A stretch of DNA of 64,000 bases from Cherax quadricarinatus (GCF_038502225.1 NC_091303.1:30994414-31058413); one strand, 5' to 3'; shown: positions 36,900-47,505, numbered from the stretch's first letter. Notes: generated by a model not told the origin, from the sequence alone. Numbers and translations: made by a program.

Positions 36900-38398
36900 A
36901 TAAACTATGCAATATTAAGGTAACTAGTGACATGGTCCTCAGACAAAAAAAAAATTAAAACCTAAAAAAATCCCAGATCCTGATGAACTGTTTGCGAGGG
37001 TTTTATAAGAATGTAAAGAGGAACTTAGCATACCTTTGGCTAATCTTTTCAATATATCACTACGAACTGGCATAGTGCCAGGCAAATTTAATACCTATTT
37101 ACGAGGAAGGTGACAGGTCCTTAGCTTCGAACTATAGACCAATAAGCCTTACCTCCATAGTTGGTAAACTTATGGAATCAATAATTGCCGAAGCAATTCG
37201 TAGCCATCTTGAAAGGCATAAATTGATTAATGAATCTCAACACGGTTTTACAAAGGGGCGTTCCTGTCTTACGAGTTTACTAACTTTCTTCACTAAGGTA
37301 TTGGAGGAGGTAGATCATGGTAATGAATATAATATTGTGTATATGAACTTCAGTAAGGGTTTCGATAGAGTTCCACATCAAAGGCTGTTGAGAAAACTTT
37401 AGGCACACGGAATAGGAGGAAAAAATTTTTCCTGGGTAGAGACATGGTTGACCAATAGGCAGCAGAGAGTTTGCATAAATGGGAAGAAATCAGAATAGGG
37501 GCACGTCATGAGCCATGTTCCTCAGGGGTCAGTGATGGGCCCCTTGTTATTCACAGTTTATATAAACGACATAAATGAGGGAATAAATAGCGACATAAGC
37601 AAATTTAGGGAATAAATAGCGACATGAGCACATTTGGTGATGACACCAAAATAGGCCGTCTAATTCATTCTAATGAGGACATTAGAGCACTCCAAGATGA
37701 GTTGAATAGAGTGAAGCAATAGTTAAAGAAGTGGAATGCAAAGTTCTAAATGTTGGACAGGGAAATAACCATGCCATAAATAAACTAAATAACGTAGATC
37801 TTAATTACGGATTGCGAAAAGGATGTAGGAGTTCTGGTTAGCAATAATCTGAAGCCAAGACAACAGTGCATAAGTGTTCACAATAAAGCTAACAGAATCC
37901 TTGGCTTCATATCAACAAGTATAAATAATAGTTCTTCAACTCTATATATCTTTGATTAAGCCGCATTTAGATTATGCCGCGCAGTTTTGGTCACCGTATT
38001 ACAGAATTAATATAAATGCTCTGGAAAACATACAAAGGAGGATGACAAAGCTGATCCCATGTATCAGAAATCTTCCTTATGAGGATAGACTGAAGGCCCT
38101 AAATCTGCACTCTCTAGAAAGGCGTAGAATTAGGGGGGATATGATTGAAGTGTATAAATGGAAAACAGGAATAAATAAAGGGGGTGTAAATAGCATGCTA
38201 AAAATATCTAGCATAGACAGGACTCGCAGCATTGGTTTTAAATTGGAAAAATTCAGATTCAGGAAGGATATAGGAAAGCACTGGTTTGGTAATAGAGTTG
38301 TGGATGAGTGGAACAAACTCCCGAGTACCGTCATAGAAGCTAAGACGTTGTGTAGTTTTAAAAATAGGTTAGATAAATTCATGAGTGGGTGTGGGTGA
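36900..38398 (+). pseudogene. LINE-D reverse transcriptase remnant
   Basis: Recognisable pieces in order are: ASNYRPISLTSIVGKLM then SQHGFTKGRSCLTSLL and FSKGFDRVPH (motif A region, about 37,130-37,400); SHVPQGSVMGPLLF (motif B, near 37,512); FGDDTK (motif C, near 37,633); and a clean 148-codon C-terminal block (37,952-38,398) with LHSLERRRIRGDM and WNKLPS. Motif A reads FSKGFD where related elements have FSKAFD. A 29-bp tandem duplication (37,579-37,607 and 37,608-37,636) directly before motif C shifts the frame. Several other stops are present. The copy cannot encode an active enzyme. Confidence 0.82.
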
Positions 38399-38577
38399 GT
38401 GTGAGTTGCACCTACTATCTTGTGCTACTAGGTCAGATGCCGTGCTCCTCCCTTAAGTGAATGTGACTGACCTGACTAGGTCAAGGCATTGGCTTAAGCC
38501 GGTGGGAGAATTGGATCTGCCTCTCATGGGCCAGTAGGCCTGCTGCAGTGCTTCCTCTTTCTTAAGTTCTTATGTTC

Positions 38578-38857
38578 TGTTTGTTTTTCACTGTGGTATT
38601 TTAACACACACACACAGAAGTTGTTTATTATTAAATTATTGTAAACTTATCTAAAATATATTGAGCTGGATTATGCTAAATTAAATTGAGCTTGTTATAA
38701 TAAGGTTAGGGAAGTTTTCTAAGGTTCTTTTGGTACAAAATTATTATTTTCTCATTAACTTAAAAAATATATATTTTTAAACGTATAAGAGAAAATTTTA
38801 GAAAGGACTTAATTTTAAATAAGTTCTTGCTAATTGACCAGTTTTACCCATTCGGCA

Positions 38858-38929
<72 letters not shown>

Positions 38930-39095
38930 CATATAATGTTTTACGTTTTATATTTAAGAATGTTAATACCAGAGTAGAAATCATTACATTCCATGCATTA
39001 CTAACAATGCTCTATCGACTGTCACATTGACATTCGTGAAAGTTGATGTAACTGGAATGCAACTCACCCCCTCATTCTTTCACCCCCTTACCCCA
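38578..39095. other. AT-rich spacer without genes
   Basis: Apart from a short (AC)n near 38,609 and the (TA)n run listed separately I see nothing here. The single open frame across the (TA)n run is an artefact of the dinucleotide repeat. Confidence 0.6.
38861..38927. repeat. (TA)n microsatellite
   Basis: Sixty-seven bases of uninterrupted TA repeat, self-complementary and able to extrude a cruciform. Confidence 0.98.
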
Positions 39096-39119
39096 ACACA
39101 CACACACACACACACACAC
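39096..39119 (+). repeat. (CA)n at the 5' junction of a LINE-A fragment
   Basis: A 24-bp CA run directly precedes the first LINE-A fragment. The DNA to its left is not LINE-A, so this is an independent example of the family beginning at a CA repeat. Confidence 0.9.
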
Positions 39120-39240
39120 TCAGGAGGCAGAGAGGAGAGGACCTAGTAGCGATCAGTGAAGAGGCGGGGCCAGGAGCTGAGTCTCGACCCCTGCAACCAC
39201 AATTAGGTGAGCACAATTAGGTGAGTACACACACACACAA
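39120..39240 (+). mobile_element. LINE-A copy 0, 3'-end fragment
   Basis: About 120 bp match the 3' end of other LINE-A copies: GAGAGGACCTAGTAGCGATC, GGGGCCAGGAGCTGAGTC, GACCCCTGCAACCAC, then AATTAGGTGAG twice and TACACACACAC. It is an extreme 5' truncation with no coding content left. Confidence 0.85.
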
Positions 39241-40058
39241 CCGACACACGCAGAAGTGGGTGCACAAGGCTCTGAGAACCTTAGTGTTTTTAAGGCATGC
39301 AGTAACTGCTAGCAGTAATCAGTGGTAGAGACAACGTCAGTGAGCAACCCTACGAGTGATAACCAAAGTCATTAGTTAAAAAAAGTCGAGAGGACGCCTG
39401 AAATCATCAAAATTTCAAAGTGCCAAACCGTTAGGGGCCTAGTAGGCACCTGTTGCCACACAGATTCAAATATACAAAGATCAGAGTGTGGAAGCGGGTG
39501 TTCAAGAATTACGAGATATTGGTTAACAAGTGAAATGTGGGGCAGCATACAGTGAGAGTGAAAAAGTTAATAAGTAAAGGGAGAAAAGAAAAAATATATA
39601 TAACTAGGGAAGGTGGCAGGATTAGGCCTTCCGAAGCAGTGACATCATAACAGGTTGTGTGCCATTATAAATATGAAGTGTAGCCCACCGAATGTGAAGT
39701 GTATTCTATCATAAGTGAAAAGTGAAAACACTCGAGAAATGCAGGATATACGAGCATATATGGTTATAAATATCACGTGTGAGGGATTTTCAAAATAGTG
39801 ATACAAGGCCTACATGCACGACAACTATGACATCAGCATCTGGCAACTTGTCGTCGCCCCGCTGCCACACCTGCAAGTACTTCTCACCTATTGTGGTTGC
39901 ATGTTGTCAGATTCTGGTCTCTGCATCACTGGTAGATACTGGTCACTCACTCCTGCAAGCTGTTACCAGAATTAGAGTAGAAACAGCTTAGATAATATGG
40001 AGACAGGGTTGATAAGAGTGTGAGGAGAGTGAAGCGGCCTAGCGAGGAGTAACGTTAG
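39241..40058 (+). other. Unrecognised, possibly LINE-A 5' untranslated region and ORF1 start
   Basis: This stretch directly follows the (AC)n tail of copy 0, and another LINE-A copy follows it. An ATG near 39,828 opens a frame beginning MTSASGNLSSPRCHTCKYF; the CHTC pair could be the start of a zinc finger of the kind that begins ORF1 in CR1-like LINEs. The frame continues to 39,991 without further recognisable residues. No other copy in this window extends far enough 5' to compare. Alternatively this is ordinary unique DNA between two insertions. Confidence 0.3.
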
Positions 40059-40059
40059 A

Positions 40060-40920
40060 CACACACACAGCGGGGTCCCACAGGGGTCAGTCCTAGGACC
40101 AGTGCTGTTTCTGGTATTTGTGAACGACATGAAGGAAGGAATAGACTCCGAGGTGTCCCTGTTTGCAGATGACGTGAAGTTGATGAGAAGAATTCACTCG
40201 ATTGAAGACCAGGCAGAACTACAAAGGGATCTGGACAGGCTGAAGACCTGGACCAGCAATTGGCTCCTGGAGTTCAATCCCACCAAGTGTAAAGTCATGA
40301 AGATTGGGGAAGGGCAAAGAAGACTGCAGACAAAGTACAGTCTAGGGGGCCAGAGACTACAAACCTCACTCAAGGAAGAAGATCTTGGGGTGAGTATAAC
40401 ACTAGGCACATCTCCTGAAGTGCACATCAACCAAATAACGGCTGCAGCATATGGGCGCCTAGCAAACTTCAGAACAGCATTCTGACATCTTAATAAGGAA
40501 TCGTTCAGGACCCTGTACACCGTGTACGTTAGGCCCATATTGGAGTATGCAGCACCAGTTTGGAACCCACACCTAGCCAAGCACATAAAGAAACTAGATA
40601 AAGTGCAAAGGTTTGCAACAAGCTTAGTCCCAGAGCTAAGAGGTATGTCCTACGAGGAGAGGTTAAGGGAAATCAACCTGACGACACTGGAGGACAGGAG
40701 AGATAGGGGTGACATGATAATGACATACAAAATACTGAGAGGAATTGACAAGGTGGAAAAAGACAGGATGTTCCAGAGATTGGACACAGTAACAAGGGGA
40801 CACATTGGGAAGTTGAAGACACAGATAAATCACAGGGATGTTAGGAAGTATTTCTTCAGCCACAGAGTAGTCAGCAAGTGGAATAGTTTGGGAAGCGATG
40901 TAGTGGAGGCAGGATCCATT
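40060..40920 (+). mobile_element. LINE-A copy 1, RT fragment cut by a gypsy element
   Basis: A short (CA)n at 40,060-40,069 is followed at once by GGGGTCCCACAGGGG, the motif B coding region. The fragment encodes GVPQGSVLGPVLFLVFVNDM, FADDVKLM (motif C), the thumb and LREINLTTLEDRRDRGDM, with one stop near 40,483. It stops at 40,920 inside the C-terminal coding region (VVEAGSI), where the candidate gypsy LTR begins. The 3' end with its (AC)n tail is missing, unlike the other copies, which fits interruption rather than normal LINE integration. Confidence 0.85.
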
Positions 40921-42266
40921 GTTGCGAATAAGAAATTTTTTAAAGAACTTCAGAATGTGGCCTGTTACCATTTATTTCTTATGCAACAAGATTTTTGGAT
41001 CCGAGTTATTTAAAGGTATTTTAGAGTCTAGTGGAAATAATTTCAACTGGGAAACTCCATAGAATAATATTCAAATTTATTAAAGTATTTAAATACAATA
41101 CTTTATCTTCTCTCTTAATACTTTGTACAATAAATTTACCATATACATTTAGTTCAAAATCATGGAAATGTCACATTAATAAGGAAGTTCAATTATTCTT
41201 CCTGTAATTAAGTCTTCATTAACATTTACGTCTTTGTCTTAACAAGACTGTAAACTCAAAATACAAAAGGTACAAGATTTAACAAGACCTTTGAATCTGG
41301 CTGTAAAGTATCTCTATGGATTACTGAACTGACTAAGAATATAAATATCAAAAGAATCTTTCAGAGCAATTTGGAACAAACTGAGTCGGCTCTAGAGTCC
41401 AATTCTCAAAACCATTCAAACTGTACACCGTAAGAGCCAATATACGATCAGTTGTCAGGGCTAGAGCAGGGAGCAGACTGACTACTTGCCAGTCTGTTGA
41501 CGCGTCGTCAGGTTGGATCAGCTGACCCAAACATCAGCCAGCCGGACATAAACAATTGAACAATTCACCGGATAGTTCTGAGACTTAAACTCTATATACA
41601 CAAGAAATCCTACCTAACAATAATAATAAAATAATAGTGATAATAACAAAATAGTGATAATACCAAAATAGTGATAATAACAAAATAGCGATAATACCAT
41701 GGTATTTTTCATATATTAACAGATAATAATATAACGCCGAAAGTCTCTATTTTAGCTATAAATGGGGACTTTCGCGCTATAATATTAAGTGATGAATATA
41801 TTCTCTTACAATAGTTAAATAACACAGGGTGACCAATTTCGAAGATATAACACCCCCCCCCCCCCGTACGACAATAGGTCGCAGTAGGGAGTTTGCAAGT
41901 GTCCTTGGTAATATCTCCTTTATAATAAGCGTCCTCTTGGTAAATAAGGCATGTAGTATGACGGAAGAATGGAGAAGAAAGAACTCGATCAGCATGGTTA
42001 TTTGCCAGAGGATGAGCTTTTGCAACAATGGCCAGAAGAACTATCTGGAGTGGCTTCCATCACAATTCGAGAATAGGAGTCTCGGACATGACTGTCAGGG
42101 TCATCCATGAGGACTTAAAATTTCGTCCCATCAACGAAACAGCTTTCATAGTCATACTGTCAATATAAAAGAAAATCATTAACAAAAATATATAATATAT
42201 ATATATATATATATAAATTAGGCTCTAAGAGTACTCATTTCTTAACTTTACATTTGAAGGTATACA
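40921..42266 (-). repeat. Candidate 3' LTR of the gypsy element
   Basis: On the minus strand, the pol stop codon is followed by a purine tract of A with one G (42,267-42,284) and then TGTATACC. The inferred LTR runs about 1.35 kb and ends in CGCAACA at 40,921, exactly where LINE-A copy 1 is interrupted. TG...CA ends, the polypurine tract and the sharp junction support it. The second LTR is not in the window, so it cannot be confirmed by comparison. The interior contains a C run (41,854-41,866), a 17-bp minisatellite and no credible gene. Confidence 0.55.
41632..41698. repeat. 17-bp minisatellite
   Basis: About four tandem copies of AATAGTGATAATAACAA with A/C and T/C variants lie inside the candidate LTR. 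Confidence 0.8.
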
Positions 42267-42284
42267 TTTTTTTTCTTTTTTTTT

Positions 42285-44369
42285 TCAGGGGCGAGAAAGG
42301 GCATCAGCAATTATGTTAAGGGACCCACTTAAGTGTTGAATACTAATCAGATAAGGTTGGATCCTCAGAGCCCACCTGAGGATTCGGGTGTTCTTTGATT
42401 TCATGGAATTAATATAAATTAAAGGGTTGTGATCAGAAAATACCATAATTTTATGGTGGGAGGTTCCCAGATAAATGTCAAAATGTTCCAAAGATATTAC
42501 TAGGGCAAGAAATTCTTTCTCTACAGTGGCGTAATTCTTTTGGTGACGTTTCAACTTTGAAGAAAAATAAGTTGTAGGATGCAAAATATCAGTAGAGGGG
42601 GATTTCTGAAGTAACACCGCCCCCACAGCATAACTGCTGGCATCGATGTGTAAATAGAAGGGTTGATTAAAGTCAGGACTTTTCAACACGGGTGACGAAG
42701 AAAGCAACCGCTTCAACTGATTAAAAGCTATCTCACAATCTTTCGTCCAGCAAAACTTCATCTTACTACTGGTTAACTCAGTAAGAGGAGATGCAACCTG
42801 AGAAAAATTAGGACAGAAACGTCGATAATAACCAGTCATTCCAAGGAACCTCTGTATAGACTTTCTATCTTGAGGGATAGGAAACTCAGCAATGGCCCTA
42901 ACTTTTACATCAACAGGACGTACCTCACCCTGACCTATACAAAAACCGAGGTATTTAATTTTGGCTTGTCCAAACTGACACTTGGCTAAATTTATGGTGA
43001 AGTTGTACTTTTCTAACTTCTTAAATAAGGTTTCCAGGCGAATTAAATGTTGCTCCCACTCATTGCTATATATAACAAGATCATCTAGATATGCATCCAC
43101 TCCTTCTAAATCATTGGTCAGCAGGTTCATCAGGCGCTGAAAGGTAGAGGCCGCGTTACACAACCCGAAGGGCATAACACGATAATTGAATAATCCGCCT
43201 TGTATAGTAAATGCGGATATTTCTTGGGCTCGCTGGGTAAGCGGCACTTGGTAATAGCCCTTAATAAATCCAGGTGGGTGACATAGGCGGCTCCTGATAC
43301 TGTCTATTAGATCATCAATGCGGGGTAGTAGGAAACCATCTGGTACCGTGAGAGCATTAACCTTACGATAATCAGTGCACATTCTAGAAGTTCCATCAGG
43401 CTTGGGAACTAATATACAGGGCGAGGCCCACGGACTTTTACTCCGTTCTATGAGTCCATGGGACAACAAAAATTCTACTTCTTTGTTTAATGTTTCTTGT
43501 TTGAGTGGACTTGCCCTATAAGGTGACTGTTTGCAAGGCTTTGCTCCTTGTACATCTATGTCGTGAATTCCCAATGTACAACACCTAGGGACGTCATCGA
43601 ATAAAACCTCATAACGTAATATCAAGTCTTTGATATCTTTTGCTTTCTTCAAATCAAGGTCCATAAGAAAGGTATCAAGAGATTCCAATGTCTCTGAATT
43701 TTTTAAACGTACTTCTATCGCTTTAGAGATGCTGGGCAGACTTACATTTTCAGTTTCAGCTAAAGGAAGAACTGTCGAAACTGGTACAATACTAGGGTGG
43801 TAAGCCTTAAGTTGGTTTATGTGATAAGTACGTTTTGCTTTTCGCTTTCCTGGAGTTTGGAGTACATAATTTACCTCATTGAGCCGCTCAATCACTTCCA
43901 AAGGACCTTCGTATCTAGGTTGCAGAGCGTGTCCAGGTAAGAATTTCTGTGCCATCACACTGTCACCTGGTTTGAAGAAACGAGAGCGTGTGTGTTTGTC
44001 ATAACAATGCTTCATCTTGGATTGGGCCTTAGCTAAGTTTTTTGAGGCTAATTCCCTCAGTTGTGACAAACGCTTTTGCATTAGAGTTGGAGTTGTTTTA
44101 AACGAGGGTTCTGATTTTCCGGTCCATGAATCCTTTAGTACGGCGAGGGGGCCGCGTACTTGGTGTCCATAAATTAATTCAAATGGACTAAACCCAGTGC
44201 TTTCTTGTTCGCTTTCCCTTAAGGCGAACAAGAGGAATGGTATTCCTTCGTCCCAATCTCTGGAAAACTGCTCGCAGTATGCTCTCATCATTGATTTTAA
44301 TGTTTGATGAAATCGTTCGAGGGCTCCTTGTGACTGAGGGTGATAAGCAACAGAAAATACGGACCACAA
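42285..44369 (-). CDS. Ty3/gypsy pol fragment with integrase before reverse transcriptase
   Basis: A single 694-codon frame, truncated at its N terminus. Residues 9-24 YHPQSQGALERFHQTL are the C-terminal part of the integrase catalytic core, with the third catalytic residue E18; the two aspartates lie upstream and are missing. Residues 129-190 are an integrase C-terminal domain (KPGD, RYEGPLEVI, HINQLKAYH). Reverse transcriptase follows (about 290-510) with KSPWASPCILVPKPDG, MPFGLCNAASTFQRL and the catalytic YLDD at 427-430. RNase H follows (about 565-690) with D576, E617, D646 and D689. It ends ADALSRP then stop. Usual gypsy order is RT-RNase H-integrase; here integrase is first, as in the Gmr1-like group. 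Around residues 357-372 the frame shifts, so the motif A aspartate is lost although the frame recovers. The first codon is not ATG, and a stop lies just upstream at the LINE-A junction. Confidence 0.9.
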   Translation of the reverse strand: MWSVFSVAYHPQSQGALERFHQTLKSMMRAYCEQFSRDWDEGIPFLLFALRESEQESTGFSPFELIYGHQVRGPLAVLKDSWTGKSEPSFKTTPTLMQKRLSQLRELASKNLAKAQSKMKHCYDKHTRSRFFKPGDSVMAQKFLPGHALQPRYEGPLEVIERLNEVNYVLQTPGKRKAKRTYHINQLKAYHPSIVPVSTVLPLAETENVSLPSISKAIEVRLKNSETLESLDTFLMDLDLKKAKDIKDLILRYEVLFDDVPRCCTLGIHDIDVQGAKPCKQSPYRASPLKQETLNKEVEFLLSHGLIERSKSPWASPCILVPKPDGTSRMCTDYRKVNALTVPDGFLLPRIDDLIDSIRSRLCHPPGFIKGYYQVPLTQRAQEISAFTIQGGLFNYRVMPFGLCNAASTFQRLMNLLTNDLEGVDAYLDDLVIYSNEWEQHLIRLETLFKKLEKYNFTINLAKCQFGQAKIKYLGFCIGQGEVRPVDVKVRAIAEFPIPQDRKSIQRFLGMTGYYRRFCPNFSQVASPLTELTSSKMKFCWTKDCEIAFNQLKRLLSSSPVLKSPDFNQPFYLHIDASSYAVGAVLLQKSPSTDILHPTTYFSSKLKRHQKNYATVEKEFLALVISLEHFDIYLGTSHHKIMVFSDHNPLIYINSMKSKNTRILRWALRIQPYLISIQHLSGSLNIIADALSRP

Positions 44370-44648
44370 ACCTCACCTCTACAGCAGCCCCCTTTGGGCA
44401 CTCTGCCCCCACCCCCACCACAAACCCCACCCACACTGTTACAACCCCAAAGCAGCTGAACAATCTCAATCAAAACCCACACACTGTTCCCTCTGTCCCC
44501 ACCCCCCACATCACAAAACCCACTGCCACAGCAGCTCCCTACGGGCATTCTGCCCTCACCCCCATCACAAATCCCACTCACACCACAAACCCCCATAGCC
44601 CCCCTAGGGCTCCTGCTCCCCCAACCCCAATATTCTCCCAGGTCCACC

Positions 44649-45641
44649 GTGATAGACAAGAAGCTGGTGTGGTACACAAACGCAGATGGAATAGCAAATA
44701 AATACGAGGAGTGGCACGAAAGAATCAACGAGAAGTCCCCGGACATCATAGCAGTCACAGAAACGAAACTCACTGAGACAATAACAGGTGCAGTCTTCCC
44801 ACCGGGATATCAGATTCTGAGGAAAGATAGGAGCAGAGGGAGTGGAGGGGTTGCACTGCTCATAAAAAATCGATGGAGTTTCGAGGAAATGGAGGGCATG
44901 GACGAGATTGGAGAAAGGGACTACATAGTAGGCACAATTCAATCTGGGGAACATAAGGTAGTCATTCCTGTGATGTATAACCCACCACAGAACTGCAGTA
45001 GGCCAAGAGAGGAATATGATGAGAACAACAGAGCAATGGTGGACACACTGGCTGAGGTGGCATGAAGAGATCAATCGTGCAGAGCAAAGTTACTGGTTAT
45101 GGATGATTTCAACCACAAGGAGATCAATTGGGAAAACCTGGAGCCTCGTGGGGGCCCCGAAACATGGAGAGCCAAGATGATGAATGTGGTACTGGAAAAC
45201 CTCATGCATCAACACATCAGAGAGAGAGGGGAGGATGAACCAGCAAGACAGGACCTTGTGTTCACCCTGAGTATTAAAGACATTGATGACATCACATATG
45301 AGAGGCCCCTCGGAGCTAGTGAACACGTAGTCCTGAGTTTTGATTACATAGCAGAGTTACAGGTGGAGAGGGTAACAGGAGTCGAATGGGAAAAGCCAAA
45401 CTATAAAAGGGGGGACTACACAAGTATGAGGAACTTTCTGCGGGAGGTGCAGTGGGACAGAGAAATGGTAGGAAAGACAGTAAATGAAATGATACAATAT
45501 GTAACAACAAAATGCAAGGAGGCAGAGGAAAGGTTTTTTCCCAAGGGCAACAGAAACAATGGGAAGACCAGAGCGAGTTCTTGGTTTACCCAAAGGTGCA
45601 GGGAGGCAAAAAGTAAGTGCATTAGAGAATGGAATAGGTAG
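44649..45641 (+). pseudogene. LINE-A copy 2 endonuclease, split by a stop
   Basis: The first half (44,649-45,065) has VWYTNADGIANKYEEWHERI, DIIAVTETKL with the catalytic glutamate, GGVALLIKN and PVMYNPPQN. A stop near 45,063 and a shift follow. The second half (45,099-45,641) has MDDFNHKEINW, where other copies have MGDFNH, then DLVFTLS and LGASEHVVL, where other copies have ASDH; the aspartate next to the catalytic histidine is changed. It continues into the lysine- and arginine-rich linker (FPKGNRNNGKTRASSWFTQR). In intact relatives this domain nicks DNA at the target. It is inactive here for at least two reasons. Confidence 0.85.
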
Positions 45642-45959
45642 AGAAGGCAAAGGACCCAGGAAAACAAGGAGAACAGTCGAAGAGCCAGAAACGAATATGC
45701 ACAGATAAGGAGGGAGGCCCAGCGACAGTACAAAAATGACATAGCATCGAAAGCCAAGTCTAACCCGAAACTGCTGTTTAGCCACATTAGGAGAAACATG
45801 ACAGTCAAAGACCAGGTGGTCATGCTGAGGAAAGAAGGTGGGGAACTCACAAGAAACGATCAAGAGGTATGTGAGGAGCTAAACATGAGATTTAAGGATG
45901 TATTCACAGTGTAGACAGGAAGGACTCTGGGAAGACACCAACAGGGAATAGACCAACAA

Positions 45960-47297
45960 GTGCTGGACGATATGCACACAACTGAGGAGGAAGTGAAGAA
46001 GCTGCTAAGCGACCTTGATATCTCAAAGGCAATGGGACCGGACAACATCTCCCCGTGGGTCCTCAGGGAGGGAGCAGATATACTGTGGGTCCCATTAACC
46101 ACAATCTTAAACACATCCCTTGAAACTGGGCAACTACCTGAGGTATGGAAGACCGCAAATGTAGTTCCCATTTTTAAAAAGGGAGAGAGAAAAGAGGCAC
46201 TAAATTACAGACCAGTGTCACTGACGTGTATAGTATGCAAAGTCATGGAGAAGATTATCAAGAGGAGAGTGGTGGAGCACCTGTGGGTATCATAGTGGGC
46301 GCCTGTGATGAGTGGGGTCCCACAGGGGTCGGTCCTAGGACCAGTGCCATTTCTGGTATATGTGAGTGACATGATGGAAGGGATAGACTCAGAGGTGTCC
46401 CTGTTTGCAGATGATGTGAAGTTAATGAGGAGAATTAAATCAGATGAGGATCAGGCAGGACTTCAAAGAGACCTGGACAGGCTGGACACCTGGTCCAGCA
46501 ACTGGCTTCTTGAATTCAACCCTGCCAAATGCAAAGTCATGAAGATCGGAGAAGGGCAAAGAAGACCGCAGACAGAGTATAAACTAGGTGGCCAAGGACT
46601 GCAACCCTCGCTCAAGGAGAAAGATCTTGGGGTGACCATAACACCGAGCATGTCTCTGGAGGGACACATCAACCAGATAGCTGCTGCAGCATACGGGCGC
46701 CTGGCAAACCTGAGAATAGCGTTCCGATACCTTAGTAAGGAATCGTTCAAGACACTGTACGCTGTGTACATCAGGCCCATACTGGAGCATGCAGCACCAG
46801 TTTGGAACCCACACTTGGTCAAACACGTCAAGAAATTAGAGAAAGTACAAAGGTCTGCAACAAGGCTAGTTCCAGAGCTCAGAGGTATGTCCTACGAAGA
46901 AAGGTTGAGGGAAATCGGACTGACGACATTGGAGGATAGGAGGGTCAGGGGAGACATGATAACGACATACAAAATACTGCATGGAATAAATAAGGTAGAC
47001 AGAGACAGGTTGTTCCAGAGAGGGGACACAGAAACAAGGGGTCACAATTGGAAGCTGAAGACTCAGACGAGTCAGAGGGATGTTAGGAAGTATTTCTTCA
47101 GTCATAGAGTCGTCAGGAAGTGGAATAGCCTAGCAAGTGATGTAGTGGAGGCAGGAACGATACATAGCTTTAAGACGAGGTATGACGAAGCTCTGGAAGC
47201 AGAGAGAGAGAGAGAGGACCTAGTAATGATCAGTGAAGAGGTGGGGCCAGGAGCTGAGTCTCGACCCCTGCAACCACAATTAGGTGAGTACAATTAG
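45960..47297 (+). pseudogene. LINE-A copy 2 reverse transcriptase, internally deleted
   Basis: The 5' part (45,960-46,295) encodes EEEVKKLLSDLD, GPDNISPWVLREGA, LPEVWKTANVVPIFKKG and NYRPVSLTCIVCKVMEKII. After the deletion the frame from 46,305 (330 codons) has SGVPQGSVLGPVPFLVYV (motif B), LFADDVKLM (motif C), KEKDLGVTI, a thumb region, RPILEHAAPVWNP and LREIGLTTLEDRRVRGDM. The final block is KYFFSHRVVRKWNSLASD. Motif A with its aspartate is gone, so the enzyme would be dead. Confidence 0.87.
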
Positions 47298-47505
47298 GTG
47301 AGTACACACACACACATCGAGGGGACTGTAGAAAATTAAAGAGCTAACCTTTACATGGAGGACTTAACAGACCACAACAGATCCCATGGAAAGCTGAGAA
47401 GGGAAAATAACAGGGCTCTGGGCCCAAGGACAACAGATAGTGAAGAATTGAAGAAAGGAAAGCTTCAATGGAGGCAACTAAATCGAATCAGGGATACATA
47501 GGGCT

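Larger units (their letters stand above)
35613..38577 (+). mobile_element. LINE family D, decayed CR1/Jockey-like element
   Basis: A nearly colinear ORF2 can be followed from an APE-type endonuclease through a linker and reverse transcriptase to a C-terminal domain and a 3' untranslated end (CAGTAGGCCT..., then TTCTTATGTTC at 38,566-38,577). It carries many stops and frameshifts and is a dead copy. Its 5' end abuts the truncated SINE, and the reading frame is already open at the junction, so the true start of the element is missing. A second fragment of its 3' end lies near 35,023. Confidence 0.85.
40921..44370 (-). mobile_element. Truncated Gmr1-like Ty3/gypsy retrotransposon
   Basis: The element comprises the candidate 3' LTR and the pol fragment on the minus strand. 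It entered LINE-A copy 1 at 40,920/40,921. Its 5' part (gag, protease, integrase N terminus, 5' LTR) is missing; at about 44,370 the sequence passes directly into LINE-A copy 2. I found no continuation of pol beyond copies 2 and 3 (after 50,975), so a deletion rather than simple LINE insertion is likely. Confidence 0.75.
44371..47317 (+). mobile_element. LINE-A copy 2
   Basis: This copy begins in the proline-, threonine- and asparagine-rich linker that precedes the endonuclease (44,385-44,640), next to the broken gypsy element. It runs through endonuclease, linker and reverse transcriptase to the full 3' end, with the doubled AATTAGGTGAGTAC and (AC)n at 47,302-47,317. A deletion of a few hundred bases near 46,284 removes the RT region between VVEHL and the motif B approach, including motif A. 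Confidence 0.88.

Noticed and set aside
39779..39991. Host zinc-finger gene
   Set aside because: There is only one CxxC pair, and its position between LINE-A pieces makes a LINE ORF1 start more likely; kept only as a low-confidence note.
41829..42110. 93-codon frame in the candidate LTR
   Set aside because: It starts at a C run, shows no convincing domain and lies between the pol stop and the LTR end.
44237..44701. Proline- and threonine-rich 154-codon frame
   Set aside because: Its first part is antisense to gypsy pol and the rest is the LINE-A linker in one of several open frames; it crosses an element junction.
45357..45863. Leucine-, serine- and cysteine-rich minus-strand frames across LINE-A copies (also near 48,800, 57,630 and 63,450)
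   Set aside because: They are antisense shadows of ORF2 and recur at the same place in each copy.
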